This document shows, in pieces, positions 12,571 through 26,082 of a DNA stretch of 64,000 bases. The translations under genes were made by a program, and so were the position numbers. The DNA is from Syngnathus acus. Its lineage: Eukaryota > Chordata > Actinopteri > Syngnathiformes > Syngnathidae. Position 1 is the stretch's first letter, and every line of letters begins with the position of its first letter. The DNA is taken from assembly GCF_901709675.1 (NCBI RefSeq), contig NC_051098.1:15743464-15807463 (forward strand), in the 5' to 3' direction. The notes beneath the pieces are model-generated. The model was not told where the DNA came from. It did not search any database and worked only from the letters and a program-made list of their open reading frames with translations.

Positions 12571-15500
12571 ATGAACAGCTACAGAGACAGGGGGGTGACC
12601 TGCACCTCCTCGGACCTTCTGGACGGGGTAGGCGAAGGCGGGGTGCTTCAGCACCCGCCGTATCGCCACCCCCCCAATGGCCACCTGGTCCAAACGGACG
12701 CGACGCTGCAGCCCCGCGTCTCGGTACCCAAAATGGGGGTCCGCGCTCGGATCGCCGAGTGGCCCCCGCGTCGGGCCCAGTCCAGAGAGTCGCTGTTTGA
12801 AAACGGCCAAATGAGCAACCACCACAACGGCGACGACTGCTCGGCGCTGTCTTCGGACGTCGGGTTGGTACGAGGCGGAGTGGCCCGGTTGCCGCGGCGC
12901 TGGTCCAAAGATGTTGAGTTCCGAGGCGGAGCGTTCGCGGCTGAGCGAGGTACACCTTTGAACCTCCGCGCCTTCCCCCCGCTGAGGCAACGCTCCAACA
13001 GTGAGGTGACGCTGAGTGAACAAGATGAGAACGAGGTGGGACGGTTTTTTGATTTTTTTTTTTTCTTTGCCCCCCTTGGGGGGGAAAAAAAAGAAATGAC
13101 AGGCACCATACAAAGTTTTGATTTTTTTTTTGGGAGAATTACCTACCAAAGAAAAAAAATGGATGGATATCTTAAACTCTTTTCTGTTTCGTTCCAGGCG
13201 GAGGTCCGTGGCACGGGAGCGATGGTCACCTTGTTCAGAGAGTACGGCAGCAGCTCCTCCATCGACGTCCAGGGCATCCCCGAGCAGAGCTTTTTCGACA
13301 TGCTCACCCAGTTCCACCAGGAGAGGCCCGACCAGCGCAGCTCGGCGCCGTCGCGTCTCAGAGAACTTCTGCGCACGGCCGACTCCCAACCGGCCGGCGC
13401 TCCCTCGCCCGCTTCCACGCTCAACGGGGACGAGCGAAGGAAGGACGGAGGTGAGCGGGTGAGGAAGAAAAGCGGCGGCACGGAATCGTCACTGGGGACC
13501 TCGTCCTTGTTCAAGAAGCTTCGGAGCGCCAGCAGGGTGGAGCTGGACAGCGGCAAGGGAGAAACGAGCGAAGACGCTGGACGGGGTTCATCTGATGCCC
13601 CTTACAAGGCGTGGGTGTGCCCAAAGAGCTTTGTCCATTACGATGCACAGAGTATCCTGTTTGACCTCCACGAGGCGGCAGCTCAACGGGACCTTGTGAC
13701 CCAGCGGAGGAACACGGCCACTGGGGCATCTGCCGCCTCCGTGTCTCTTTCCGCGCCCAGGTCCTTGCCTCTGAGCGGTACCGAACCCGTGTACGCCAGC
13801 ATTGAGGACTTAACTATGGGCCTGGACACAAGCACACCTTCCACGGTCTCGGACCCCACGGACGTTCCTCCCGGGGCCAACGGCTCGAGCTCGCTGCTCC
13901 TCAGCTGCCCGCACTTCCTTAACGAGATAGGCGGCCACGGGGAACGTAACATAAGCTTCCTCAGCTCATCGGCCGAGCGGGGAGAAGGACGAGGAGATGG
14001 AGTGAGGGGTTGGTTGAGGAGGAGTAACGCCAGCATCTCCGTGGTGGAGATGCCCATTGAACTGCAGGTCACGAGGCTGGAGAGGCTTAAAGAGTACAGC
14101 ATAGAGCACGTTGACCTCGGGGCTAGGTACTACAGGGACTATTTCCACGGGAAAGGTAAGCGATGCATTTTGAAGGACCGCAATGATGAAATATTCCAAA
14201 TCATTTTTGGATGTACTTGTGAAATTTGACAGTGTTAGTGCGGTTTTGTTCCGCCAGTGTTTCCCCAATTGACAGCCGCACCAGCTCATGGTGTGACAGT
14301 TAATATCCAGCTGGGCCTGAGAACTCACAAAGTGAGCCAAGCTGGCAGATATCCCAGAGTTTTGTTTTTTTTCTTTTTTTTTCATGATTACATGTCAATC
14401 CACCACCACCAGACTGTTGGCTAACTAAGCTTTTAACAGCACCATTACAGTGACAACCTCGAAACGCTAGTCGTTGATCAGCGTAAGAATTATTGGCTCT
14501 CCCGAAAAGCAGACATCATTTGAAAGATGAATATTTAACTCCATATAATGTGCCTTGAGATATGAGCAACCTGATTTATAAAATACAATTTTTCCAATGT
14601 TTGCTTTGAAATGCAAGCCAGCATTGTATAGTGGCAGTGAATTCAACTCACGTAAGCAGCAGCAGTTGGCTAGATAGTAAACAAACTCTTCAGAGACGAG
14701 GCTTCAAGCTGTTTAATTCCTCTTCTAGTTTATTGTCAAACTCAACATAAAACAGATTACACCTTGTATACTTAAAACAGGCCCAAGTCTGTTTGGTCTC
14801 ATGCTCACAAAGAATCCAAACACCATGAATGAGCATCTGTTGTAACCGTTTCAGCGATGAATAGGAACACAAAAGGCGTCGCAGCACATGTAGACAGATG
14901 ATAACGGGCGTTTTTCTGAGAGGTCAAAATTATATCATTTATTTCGATCAAATTTTGTCATTATTTGCCGATTTCGTAAAGTACTGTATAATAGAGGGCT
15001 ACCTTTGCATCCCCAAGGCAGACATCATCTGGCAGCATCCTAATTAGTGGCAGATGCTATATGTGTATGCGTGGTAAGCGAGACACCCCCCGAGGCCGCG
15101 CGACCGCATAAAGGTTATGGTTCCCAAAATATGTTCCTCCTCTGACTCAGCTGTCCCGCGTTATGCCTGCGCGCCATCCGTGCGTGCATGTCATGGCGAC
15201 CCATCCCAAAAAAATCTGACATCTCACCGCAAGACGCGGATGGCACGGAAGCTAAGCAGATACGACGCGTACGCCATGACTTCACCATCCCTCTTGTCTG
15301 TCAGTCAGAGTTGTGCAGGAACACTTGTCAAGTATGATTCCTACCCAAGCGTCGCTCGTTGGACTCCCACTCCGCCTGTGGTGTCGGCATTAGCGGGGCT
15401 TAGCTCGGGAGCTTCAGAGTAGGCGCGTGCAAGATGCCCTGTGAAATGCGGGGATAACTTGGTGGAACACGCCACAGAATGTTAATTGGCAGCATGTTTA

Positions 15501-18500
15501 TCCGTTTTCTGGCTTTACAAGACTTATTTATTCCCCTCATAGTGCGGCTTTTTGTTAATTGCATCAGAAAATGTTACATTTCTCCTTGTAATCCTTTTAA
15601 CACACCCCAAAACCTCTCCGTTCTCCACCAGAACACTTCAACTATTTTGGTACCGACGAAAAGCTGGGCCCGGTGGCCGTGAGCATCCGCAGGGAGAAAC
15701 TAGACGACACCAAAGACCTGAAAGACCAATACCAGTACCGGCTGATCGTGAGAACCAGCGAGGTACGTGCGTTCGTTCGATCCGGACGATGGCCGTAAAT
15801 CGTAATGCTAACTTTCTTCCCAGTACTTAAAAATAAAAATGATTACAGCGCAAATTTGATACGCGGATCACCCCAATTACATATTTTGTGATCCCGGTGC
15901 TTTTTTCCCCCCCGAACCACCTGTCGGACTTTGTCACAGTCAAGGCCCCAAAGGGCGCACTGTCCGTTGTGTTGTCTTTAGCTGGATTACATGGCTGCCT
16001 GGCCTCATCACCTTAGCTGCGCCACAACAATGGAGCCGCTATGCCGTCTAAGTACACAGAGCTGCAGCGGTTGGTTGCTAAGCCAGGCCGTTCCCACACA
16101 CACACACACACAACACCCGAGATAGATTGCAGACTTTATTCTTTCTGACTCGAGGCGCAGCTGCTCTGAAACATCCATCCGCTTTTAGTCCCCCCATTAA
16201 ATTCACGGCGCTGACGCAGCAAGGTGGGCAGACTTCCTCACCCCCCCCCCATCTTCAAACGTTCATACAGTACGTGCATCCCTCTGAGCGAAGTTCCAGA
16301 AAGCCACAGGAAGCCAACCCGCAGTCGTTTTTTTTTTTTTTTCAAGAACGTGTTTGCTTTTGCATGCGTCGAGGTGCAGCAACTCTGAAATCCATCTTCG
16401 CTTTTTGTTTTTTTCCCATTGGCTTAATGTGTTGAAGCAGGTCAATTTTGCCCGTGGGGGAGCAATCCGCAACTGAGTGGAATAGTAATTCACAATACAA
16501 ATGGACATTAAGAAACACACACGCACTCTCTGTGGTCACGCTGCAAAATGTGTGTGCGACCGAGAGGAAAAATGTTGCTTCTGGCCCGCCGGCCTATGAG
16601 CAGTTGTCAGGCCATCCGTCATCCGATGGGACTTGCTTCAAGCTCCCAGGCTACTAATCATCTGTCCTTTTAGCTCCTCGGGCCTTGAGCTGCAGCTGCT
16701 CGTAAAAAAAATAAAAATAAATAAAAATCGCGGAGGATCAATATGGCAATCCCCGTCTCATAACATCTTATTATACTATTGCCTTCGCATGTTCACAGTC
16801 AAGATGGCCGCCACGGTAATCCATCAAAATGAAAGCCAATCGTTGATTGCGCCATTATAGTATGGAAATATAGTGGGAATGGCCATAAATAATTGATCAG
16901 GAAGAATTATATGTCCATTTTGTGGACTTAAAAGAGTCGTATTATGCAGTGATTTCATATTTAAACCTAAATGGGGTTTTTTTTTTAAGTAAAAAAAAAC
17001 AACAACAGAAAACCGAACAATGCAAAGTTAAGTGGCGTCATTTCCTGCACACAGCTGGTAACGCTGCGAGGATCCATCTTGGAGGACGGGGTGCCGTCAA
17101 CGGGGAGACACGGCACGGTGCGCGGCCTTCCCCTCAAGGAGGTCTTGGAGCAGGTGGTTCCCGAACTCAGCGTCTCCTGTTTGAGGCTTGCGGTGGGCAC
17201 GCCGAAAGTCACGGAGCAGCTCCTTAAACTGGACGAGCAAGGGGTTAGCACACACAAATATTATGCGTTTGTTTTGCTCGCTCACCATCCGTGTGTCTTC
17301 ACTAGTTAAGTCAGAAGCACAAGGTGGGTGTTCTGCTGTGCCGTGCCGGCCAGAGCACCGAGGAGGAGATGTACAACAACGAGGAGGCGTCGCCCGCCTT
17401 CTCTGCCTTCCTGGAGCTGTTGGGCGAGCAGGTGCTCCTCAAAGGTTTCAGCAAATACGCCGCGCAGCTCGACACAAAGAGTGAGTAGACATTCCTCGCA
17501 ATGACATTTCCTCCTCCAGTGCCTTCCACTCAATAACAAAACGTGGCACTGCTTCCTTGTTACTGCAGCTGACTCAACAGGCACCCACTCCTTGTACACC
17601 ACCTACCAGGGCTACGAAGTCATGTTCCACATATCCACCATGCTGCCGTACATGCCCAACAACCCACAGCAGGTAAGAAGAAGAGTGTGCCAGCATCATG
17701 ATCAAATGGACGTCAAGTTGCCTTTCCTCCTTGTATGATACGCGTTTATTCTTTAACGTTTCCATCTTGGCCCGATTTTATTGACATCAATCATTCGCAC
17801 GTCAGGCTCACTTGTTTTTAAGAATAGACGACGATCGTCCATCTGGGCTGAACAGCTTTATGGAGACGTGATTTGTTGCCCTACTTCATAGCTACCAAAA
17901 GGGACATCAGTATAAGCTGTGCTTTGATGACTTCCTCTATATTTACATATTTGTTTATGGCTAACAAGAATTTCAAGTTTGAAATATGTGAGCTATTAAA
18001 GTCAGTCACGGGATGGTGGTAAAATTTATAAATGGATTTGTCTGTCAACAGAGTAAATAATTAACCACAAAGTCATCCATTCACGCAGACATTTTATATA
18101 CAAGTGTCCAAGTTACTGTTTTAGGGCTGGACTTTGATTTATTCATACACTCCAACTTAAGTTCCCTTCCTTGAATAAAAGGCCCAATACCGTCATCCAG
18201 CGGCTTCCTCTGTGCAGTAACATATTCACGTCTTTTTATTCAAACCGCTAGGTGGCGGCATATCACATGTTAAAATGATCAGCAGCGGCAGAAGAGACGT
18301 TGCAAATTTGAAACAGTGGAGGGACAATTGGAAAGATGACGATCATAGTTTTATATTTTCTGAATATATAAATGACAAAAAAAAAGATTAGATCATATAA
18401 ATGAAAACAATCTGAATGTTATCACTGAAACACAATTATATAAAAATATGTAATAATGGCGATAGTGGGGGGGAAAAAAATATACTGGCGCATGTGTATT

Positions 18501-21500
18501 CGTAGCCAAACTGTTACATAATTGCTACTTTAACACTTCCATCAACAGATGAGCAGGGGATTGGAAAGCAGACACAGTCTGGACGCCGTGCCACACACAC
18601 ACACAAAGCGAGACACTAATAGTCTACACACAAAGTGCAAAAACAGATTACATAAAGAGTCTGTTATGATGTTGGGACCGACCGTCGCCTTGTCAGACTT
18701 GTTTCCTCCCGCAGAAATTTGTCATGTAAATTGAGCTACGTTTTTGTGCCATGTTTTTTTAATTTCCTTTTTTTTTTCCATCCTTAGCTTCTTCGAAAGA
18801 GACACATCGGGAACGACATCGTCACCATCATCTTTCAGGAGCCCGGAGCTTTGCCGTTCACCCCTCAGAATATCCGCTCGCACTTCCAGCACGTTTTTCT
18901 CATCGTCCGTGTGCACAATCCTTGTTCGGAAAACACCTGCTACAGGTATACCATTTTTTTCTTTTGCTAATGTTTGAGGGCATGATATTCAAATCTCCAC
19001 CTTGTCCTCACTCAAGTGTTGCCGTGACAAGAATGAAGGACGTGCCGCCTTTTGGCCCAGCCATCCCAAGCAGCGTCACCTTCCGTGACCCGGACACTTT
19101 TCGGAACTTCCTGCTCGCCAAAATCATCAACGCGGAAAATGCGGCGCACAAGTCCGAGAAGTTCCACACCATGGCGACGCGGACGAGGCAGGAATACCTG
19201 CGCGACCTGGCGGAGAACTACATCAGCAGCACCCCTTTGGACTCGGCCGGCAAACTCAACAACCTCATCTCCCTGGCGTCCAAGAAACGCGAGCGCTCGA
19301 AAGCGCGGGACGCTGCCGAGCTGGGGGCCGCCGGGGCCGTCGCTTGGAGGGTCCTGGCGCAGGACTTTAGCGGCGGCGGCGCTGAGCTCCGCTGCGCCTT
19401 GGGCTTTTCCGCCGAATACATCCTCCTGGTGGACTGCTCCACCAAAGAAGTGGTGTTCAACTGCTTCTGCGCCGACGTGATCGGCTGGACGGCCGAGCGC
19501 TTGGCTTTGAAGATCTTCTACGGCAGAGGCGACCACATCGCCGTGCGGGTGCTGGAGGGATGCGCGCAAGACATCAGGGAAATGGTGCAGAGGTTGAAGG
19601 TGAGGAATATTCCTGGAGTGGTTCTTCACTTTTGTCAGTCCCACCGAATTGATTATTAACGCTAATAAGCCTTTGATCATATAAGCCAGATTGAAGGTAG
19701 TAAGTTAATATAGAATGAATAATTAATGAACACAAATCCAATAATGATACAAAAAGGTTGGATTTAATAACACTCAGTGTGAGCGCGTCGCTCGGGACTC
19801 CGATGAGGAGGCCATTTCCATATTACGATAATCCCTTGTGACATTTGACGAATTAAATGGCCAGAAAAGGAGATTTCCTGGAGTTCTAATCCTACAGAGA
19901 AAGAAAATGTTGGGGGGGGGGAAATAAACAGAACAAGTTAATCTTTGCAGAAGTAGCAAATGCATGATGACGCTTCGGCTGATCAAGGTCACTGAGAGTC
20001 TCTTGACAAAGCGGCAAAATATCAAGTAGCACTCAAAAATCCTCTTTTGAAAACATGCTTGCTTGCTGTCTTCTTTTCAGTCACTGACTGTGGGATGCGA
20101 GACGGTGGACATGACGCTGAGGAGAAACGGACTTGGCCAACTGGGCTTCCACGTGCGCTTGGACGGCACCGTGGCCGAGGTACGGCGCGCTTCCGCGTTG
20201 GCCTGTCGGCAATCGGCACGTGCTTTTTGATCCAACCCCGAGGTGGTGGCGTGTCTCGTCGTGCAGGTGGAGGAGTACGGCTTTGCCTGGCAGGCGGGCC
20301 TGAGGCAGGGCAGCCGCCTGGTGGAGATCTGCAAAGTCGCGGCGGTGACGCTGACTCACGAGCAGATGATCGACCTGCTCAGGACGTCGGTCACCGTCAA
20401 AGTGGTTATCATCCCCCCGTACGAGGAAGGCGGCCCGCGGAGGTGCGTCAAGTGCAACACTGGCGTTTTCTTCCACAGCCATCTATGAGAGATAGATGCC
20501 AAAGCCCATCTTGACACAAAAGCACGGCTGGGCTGGTGGGCAGGATTTTGTGTGGGAGGGTGCGAAACGGCTTGCGCGAGCATGTCTGGGTTTGTGGAAC
20601 ACGCTTGAATTGCGGTCGCAGCGTTTAATTACACCATCTTTCAACTCTTCAACACGCACACACACATTTTGTGGCAACGGTACAGCTTGTAATTAAGACT
20701 CTTGCATTTCCTCTCGCTTTGGCGCTTTGTGCCAGCCAAGCCGATTGCGTGAGATTAAGGACTCCAATCCACAGGAGGGAGGGGTAAAAAGGCGAGTCAA
20801 AATAAATAATGAAAGCGAGTGGAAGCGATTAATTAAAATGCTTTGCGGGGGGAAGAAGAGGGAGGGATTGGGAGGCGGCGCCGGCGAGAGGAGCACAACG
20901 TGTCGCAACAGCGCCGAGCGAGCGAAAGGGAGTGGGCGGAATGGAGACAGAGAGAAGAGCGAGAGTTGCCTCCGCTCGGCTTCGGAGAGCGGCGGATACG
21001 GCAGAGGAGAAGGTGTGATAGATGGCGATAGCGCTTTTAACCCTGCGCCGCCGTGCATGTTGGGGGAGCGCCAGCCGTGTGGGAAGAGAACGTCCGCCGC
21101 GCATGCTTCGGGTACGTACCACTCGGACAAAGCAGCATCACGGTGTAGCTAGCTTGATGTCTTTTCTTTTGATATTATACCATGCATGGCGTTTTTATTG
21201 TATTTTATTTGCAGGATGTATATTAGAAGGCTTACTTGGTTTAAGATGAAAGCACAACTGATGTGTATCAAATGGAATTTAAACGTGTCATTTTTAGAAT
21301 AGTTTGGATCATCTCTGCAGAGACTCAACGTAGCTTATGTGGTCAGGACAGAACAAAGATGCTGAAAAGCTTGTTTGTCAGGTTGACAGTCCATTTATTC
21401 TCGACATTCCCTCAGATAAATAATAATTTCATCATTTTCACCCCGCTCGCTTCTTGGCGTGAATTAGTTTGGAGGTCGCTCAACTTTGCATGGCTAAGGC

Positions 21501-24500
21501 GATGTTGTTCTTCAGAATGCAAACTAGTTCAAACTGAATCAACAGCGCCTCTGCTGTTTCAGATGGGTATTGCACTCCGTTTTTATTTTTTTTATTTAAT
21601 GCTTTTCAGCTTTTTCACAGTCGAGAAGTTTGGCCTTCAAATGTCAGCTCAGCCTTTCATGCGTAGAGTTTACGTTCTCGCTGCTTGGCTTTTCTTCAGG
21701 GAGCCCTTCCACTTTTCAAAAACAATCTCCTGCTCAGCATATACTGTCGATCAAGGCCAAGTGTGAAGAGCTCTTTGATTTGATTGGACGGCATTTTACA
21801 CACACACAGTACTCGACCTCCGTCCCTCAGTAGGCGAGATGGAGTCCTGTTGTGCCAATAATCAGTTTGCTCTCCTCTCATTCTGCTCCTGTCCGTGTCA
21901 GGGGAGCTCATTAGTATCCGCCATGATCAGCTGTGAGTTTTCCGACGCGGCGCGGCTCTTTCAAGAAAGGATTTGAGCGGAATGTTTATCAACCACTCGC
22001 TTTGTTTGCGACTCTTTCAGGGGCTGCACGGAGGAATATGAGATGAAGACAATGGAGCAGAAGCCCGAAGCTGAGCCTTTGGCGGCGGGCTACCGAGCCT
22101 CCCCTCGCTCGGGTTGGCGCTGGGACAGCCCGCCTGTTCCTCAGGGGCTACTCGGCACCACCAACCCGCAACGATGGGCCCCCATGGGCCCCCCACTAGC
22201 GCCTCCGCCACTGCGTTCCTCCCACAAGGCTTTGATGCCCGTTCCCTACAGGGAACCTCAGCACTTCAACTCCAAGAGGTGAGAGAGAAGTCATCAACCA
22301 ACCCCCTAAAAATTCACATTTTATTTTTAAAAATGATTTTCATTTTGCTTTTATTATACATTCATATTTGTTTACTTTTTTTGTCTGCTCAGACCGGTCA
22401 GCTACCCAGAGAACCACTACAGCATCTCATCACCTGCAGGAGGTGATCGATTACTCCCATACAGAAACCCCTCAGCCAGCTTCTCGTCGCCCTCCTCGGG
22501 CCTGGTGGGCCTCCCCACCATGGGGCCACCCGGAATCTCACCGGGGCCCTTTGTGCGCTACAAACCTTCACCGGATACTAGGTGAGTGGGTGTCATCTCT
22601 TAGAGATGATGTCATAAGTCAGTCAAACCAACTCTCGTGCACAGAGATGGAAATATGTATGCTACAGGTTTTATGCAATTGAGATGCAAAATAGGAAGCG
22701 AATACAAGTTGAAATCATTTCCGAAATGCGTTGGCAATGTTTGTGCAGATATGGAACAGGACAGCGTGCCCTGCTGCCCTTCGAGCCCCACTTTGGCATG
22801 GACATCATGTCCAGCGGAGACTCGTCGTCCGGCTTCACCAGTCAGGAGAGCACCATGGATCGCTGCAAAACCGGTACGTTATTCCCCAGAGTGCGGCCGA
22901 CCTCCATTTTGAATGCCCAACAAATTGTTTACATCAATGGTGGATCAATTGTGTGATCTAGTCAAAGAGGAACAGTCTGATTGCCTCAACATCCAGATAT
23001 TTGTTTTTGGTAGGTTTTTATTTATTTATTTGAATTATGGTGTTTCTCACTTTTGCATGTAGAACCCATCTGGCATGTTCCAGTGGTAGCGTCCAGGGTG
23101 CAGGCTGTTGCTGGTGGTGGAGGAGGAGGGGGCCAGAGGAGACTCAGACCGGACGTCCAAGGGAAAGACTCCCCAAACAGACACTCAAAGGTTGGAGTCA
23201 CTAATCGAAAGGGTCACCGTGTCACCTTCCGTCCTTAACTACTCGTTTGCCTGCCGCAGGGTGAGACCCAGTACTCCAGCCCCTCCAGCAGCAACACGCT
23301 GTCCAGTAACGCCTCCAGCAGCCACAGCGACGAGCGCTGGTTCGACGGAGGAGCGGCGGGCGACAGAGGAAACGGGGGGTTCCCCAGCGACCCCGCCGAG
23401 CCCGATCCGGATCACCTTAACAAGGGCGGATCCAACGACAGCGGCATCGACGCGCCGGCCTACTACAACAATCACAACAGTCGCCAGGTTTCGGGCGGTC
23501 AATCCCATAAGCCTTCGCACGGGTCCAGCCCGTACAACCAGGAGCTGTCCATGAGAAGGAGTGGCGGCGGGGGGGACGCCAAGAAACGAGAATCATCAAC
23601 CGACATTTCGGCCACTGCCCGTCAGAACAAAGGGTATCGCACCCGGACGTTCCCTCCTAAATCCAGTGCTGAAAAAATGGACACTTTCAAACCAAGGTAA
23701 TAAAACATGTCACTGTGGACGATCATAAACAAATTGATATATTTTGGGACATTTTCGTGTTCCAGAGCCTACACACCTCAGGGTTACACCACTCCCACGG
23801 CGGACAAAGCACGCCCCGTCCGCGCCTCGACCACCACACCCACGTCGGCGCACCTGAGCTCCACCCCTCTTTCTAGCTCCGCCCCCAAAGCCTTTTACGG
23901 AAAGAGCAGACAGAGCACCTTGCAGCCCGAAGACGGCAGCCCGTCACCTTCTAACGCAAACACCTCGTCCGGCTCTGACAGCGGCAACAGCAAAATGTAC
24001 CTTGGTCATCCTCTTACATGACTTTTATATCTTCTGTCGTGTCAAATGACATAAGTCACTCTGTTGTATTCCAAGTCAAGCAAAAAATGGGCAAATTGTT
24101 CAAATTTGAGATAAGACAAAAACCATGCTGCTTGTGTTGATGTCTTTCAGTCAGGTGGACGTGAACTCGAAGAATGTGTTTGGACAACCGCGACTGCGAG
24201 CGTCTCTGAGAGACTTGCGCTCTCCGCGACGGACGTACAAGAGCACCATCGAGGACGATCTGAAGAAACTGATCATCATGGACAACCCGGGAGAGTCTCC
24301 GCAGCGGGATCCGGTAAGGACCAAAGTCACATGTGCACAAAAAACAAGCTTCATTATTATTCTACCGAAAGAACGGAGGAGATTGTTCCTATTAGAATCG
24401 GTTTCACCTGTCACTATTGTGACGTTGTTCTCTGCTGCAGTCTCCCAGGCGCACGCTGCAGCGCACCTTTTCCGACGAGTCTTTGTGCAGCGGTCGCAGG

Positions 24501-25515
24501 GACGCCAGCTTTGCCAACTCGGAAAACCACTCGGCCCCCGCGGACATGCTCTTCACGTGCACGCTGCCCGTACGCAAGCACTCTGCCTCCTCCAATCACT
24601 CGCAGACCAAGAAGGGTGAGTCGCACTGGTTTATGGGCGACATGCCCGTTTTTTTTTTTTTGCACTCATAAGCGTTTCCCCGCAGTGCCGCTGTCTGCGT
24701 CGGAATTGTCCCTTACTGAGGTGAAAGACAAAGTCCCCCCGCTGAGGAGGCTGGATCCCGGTCTCATGCCCCTGCCTGACACGGCCTGCGGACTAGAGTG
24801 GTCCAGCCTGGTCAATGCTGCCAAAGTCTATGAAGGTGAACACTTCATCTAACTTCTTGCCACTCGTGGACAACTGGCAACTTTTTGTCCAATCAGGTTT
24901 TCTACTTCCAGCACAAAGAGCCGTGTCGCTCTTCTCGCTGACCGAGACACGTGGAGAAGGCGTGGACATGAGGCCTGCCAGCAGTCCTGTGCAGTTTCCC
25001 ACTACTCAGACGCCACGGACCACGCCCACCTTAAGCGGGTACCTTACTCTTCACACATTCATCTCGCACACGCTTCTCTTGTTGAGCGTTAAAGTGCACT
25101 CCCACCCCTACAGCGACGAGGCGCCCAACGATTTGTCAGGGCGTCTGTACCATCTGGAGGTGATGTTGAAACAGCTCAACAATGACCTGGAAAAAGTGAG
25201 TGAATGACACTTGAGTCTTTTGGTTTATTTGAGGGTTGTTGACTCACCAAAGCGCATACCAAAAAACACTTCAGGCTAATTCAATCCGTCAAGCCAGTAT
25301 CATATTCTACACGTGTGTTATCTCAGGAAAAGCACGACAAGGTTGCGCTCATGGCCGAGATGGCCAACCTGCGCGAGAACAACATGCGGCTGCAGGAGGA
25401 GAGCGTAACAGCCGGCGAGCAGCTGCGCAAGTTCAACCGACTCTTCGACCACCTGGGCGAGGGCGGGCGCGATGCACACCCCGCCGTGCACCAGGTGCCG
25501 CCCAAAAGGGAGTGA
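12571..25515 (+). CDS. sipa1l3: Signal-induced proliferation-associated 1-like protein 3 (Rap GTPase-activating protein)
   Basis: Coding exons: 12571-13035, 13198-14155, 15632-15762, 17055-17243, 17306-17480, 17569-17672, 18788-18945, 19017-19599, 20081-20179, 20267-20442, 22021-22278, 22393-22581, 22749-22873, 23063-23190, 23260-23696, 23766-23996, 24151-24313, 24441-24615, 24686-24835, 24912-25038, 25114-25195, 25327-25515. All junctions are GT-AG and in phase; the sum is 5292 nt, 1763 aa (human SIPA1L3 is 1781). The ATG sits in CACCATGA. In order: a Ser-rich N-terminus with PKMGVRAR (about 54-61), the SIPA1L-type segment [20 protein letters not shown], a RapGAP domain (about 565-800) with the catalytic-Asn motif [12 protein letters not shown] (Asn near 683), a PDZ domain (about 930-1003), a Ser/Pro-rich region with EPIWHVP and [11 protein letters not shown], the SPAR C-terminal domain and a C-terminal coiled coil (about 1690-1750). 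EPIWHVP and [11 protein letters not shown] point to paralogue 3 rather than 1 or 2. The family speeds GTP hydrolysis on Rap1/Rap2 and acts at cell contacts and the actin cortex; human SIPA1L3 is linked to eye lens development. Confidence 0.95.
13036..13197 (+). other. sipa1l3: Short in-frame intron, stop-free and a multiple of three (possible exitron)
   Basis: A GT (13036) to AG (13197) intron of 162 nt interrupts the N-terminal coding region between the ...LSEQDENE and AEVRGTG... segments. It has no in-frame stop, so retention would add 54 residues rich in Phe and Lys. That inserted peptide is low complexity, has no family counterpart, and comes from poly-T and poly-A tracts, so normal removal is the better reading. 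Confidence 0.7.
18245..18258 (+). promoter_or_regulatory. CTCF-type motif in a sipa1l3 intron
   Basis: CCGCTAGGTGGCGG fits the vertebrate CTCF core (CC, then R/S, T/C, AG, G, T, GGC). It lies in the 1.1 kb intron between exons 6 and 7. Binding cannot be shown from sequence alone. Confidence 0.4.
20830..21112 (+). promoter_or_regulatory. Intragenic CpG island, candidate internal promoter of sipa1l3
   Basis: A dense CpG stretch within the 1.6 kb intron 10 carries an Sp1-type box (GTGGGCGGAAT near 20934) and ends in CGCATGCTTCGG followed by a donor-like GGTACGTAC. If transcription starts here and splices to the acceptor at 22019-22020, the first in-frame ATG of that exon is at 22043. That would give a protein lacking the RapGAP and PDZ domains. 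The frames inside the island resemble no protein. Confidence 0.35.
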
Positions 25516-26082
25516 ACGCGACCGGAGTGAACTGCCTTAAAACTGGAAACATCCCCCCCCCCCACCCACCCAATCCTCCCTCTGAGCCGCTTATTTTTCT
25601 AGGTCTTGGATGTTTGGTTCCTATGTTCAAGGAAACCGTTTGAATCACCTAGAGAGGCCTAAATACTGTTCCTGCAATCCAATCAGGCAAAAACAGCGTG
25701 ACAGACTACATCTCCCACAATGCACTTGAAGTCCCGGAAGCTCGACACATTCTTAAGTACCTGTTTGACCTGTTTATATAATCTGTATTGTACTGATATT
25801 GTTGTTGGAATAATTATTGTTGGAATACAAGAGTGTGCGCGTGAATGGTGTGCGCGTGTTTATACGACGACAACTGGGTGATGAACAAACTAGTTTACGG
25901 AAAACTCGTGGCCCCTCATCGTTTACAATGAGGACTTTTAGTACCGGAGATATTTGTAACGCATACAGTTCTCGGAGGCGGAGGTAGTGAGGGTGTTTCA
26001 AAGGAAACACTGAGCTGCACCTCCAACATTCACCAAATCTTTTTGCGCTCATTTACTTGTGTTTTCTATAGCTTTTAGCACT

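Noticed and set aside
12526-13389. A 287-codon open frame on the minus strand
   Set aside because: Antisense to sipa1l3 exons 1-2 and running through the intron; low complexity, no similarity.
15117-15422. A 101-codon open frame in a sipa1l3 intron
   Set aside because: No similarity, no splice sites that keep the phase of the flanking exons (14155 joins 15632 exactly).
20727-21152. A 141-codon open frame through the CpG island
   Set aside because: Arg/Gly/Ser-rich composition follows from the CpG-rich DNA; no similarity and no in-phase link to the next exon.
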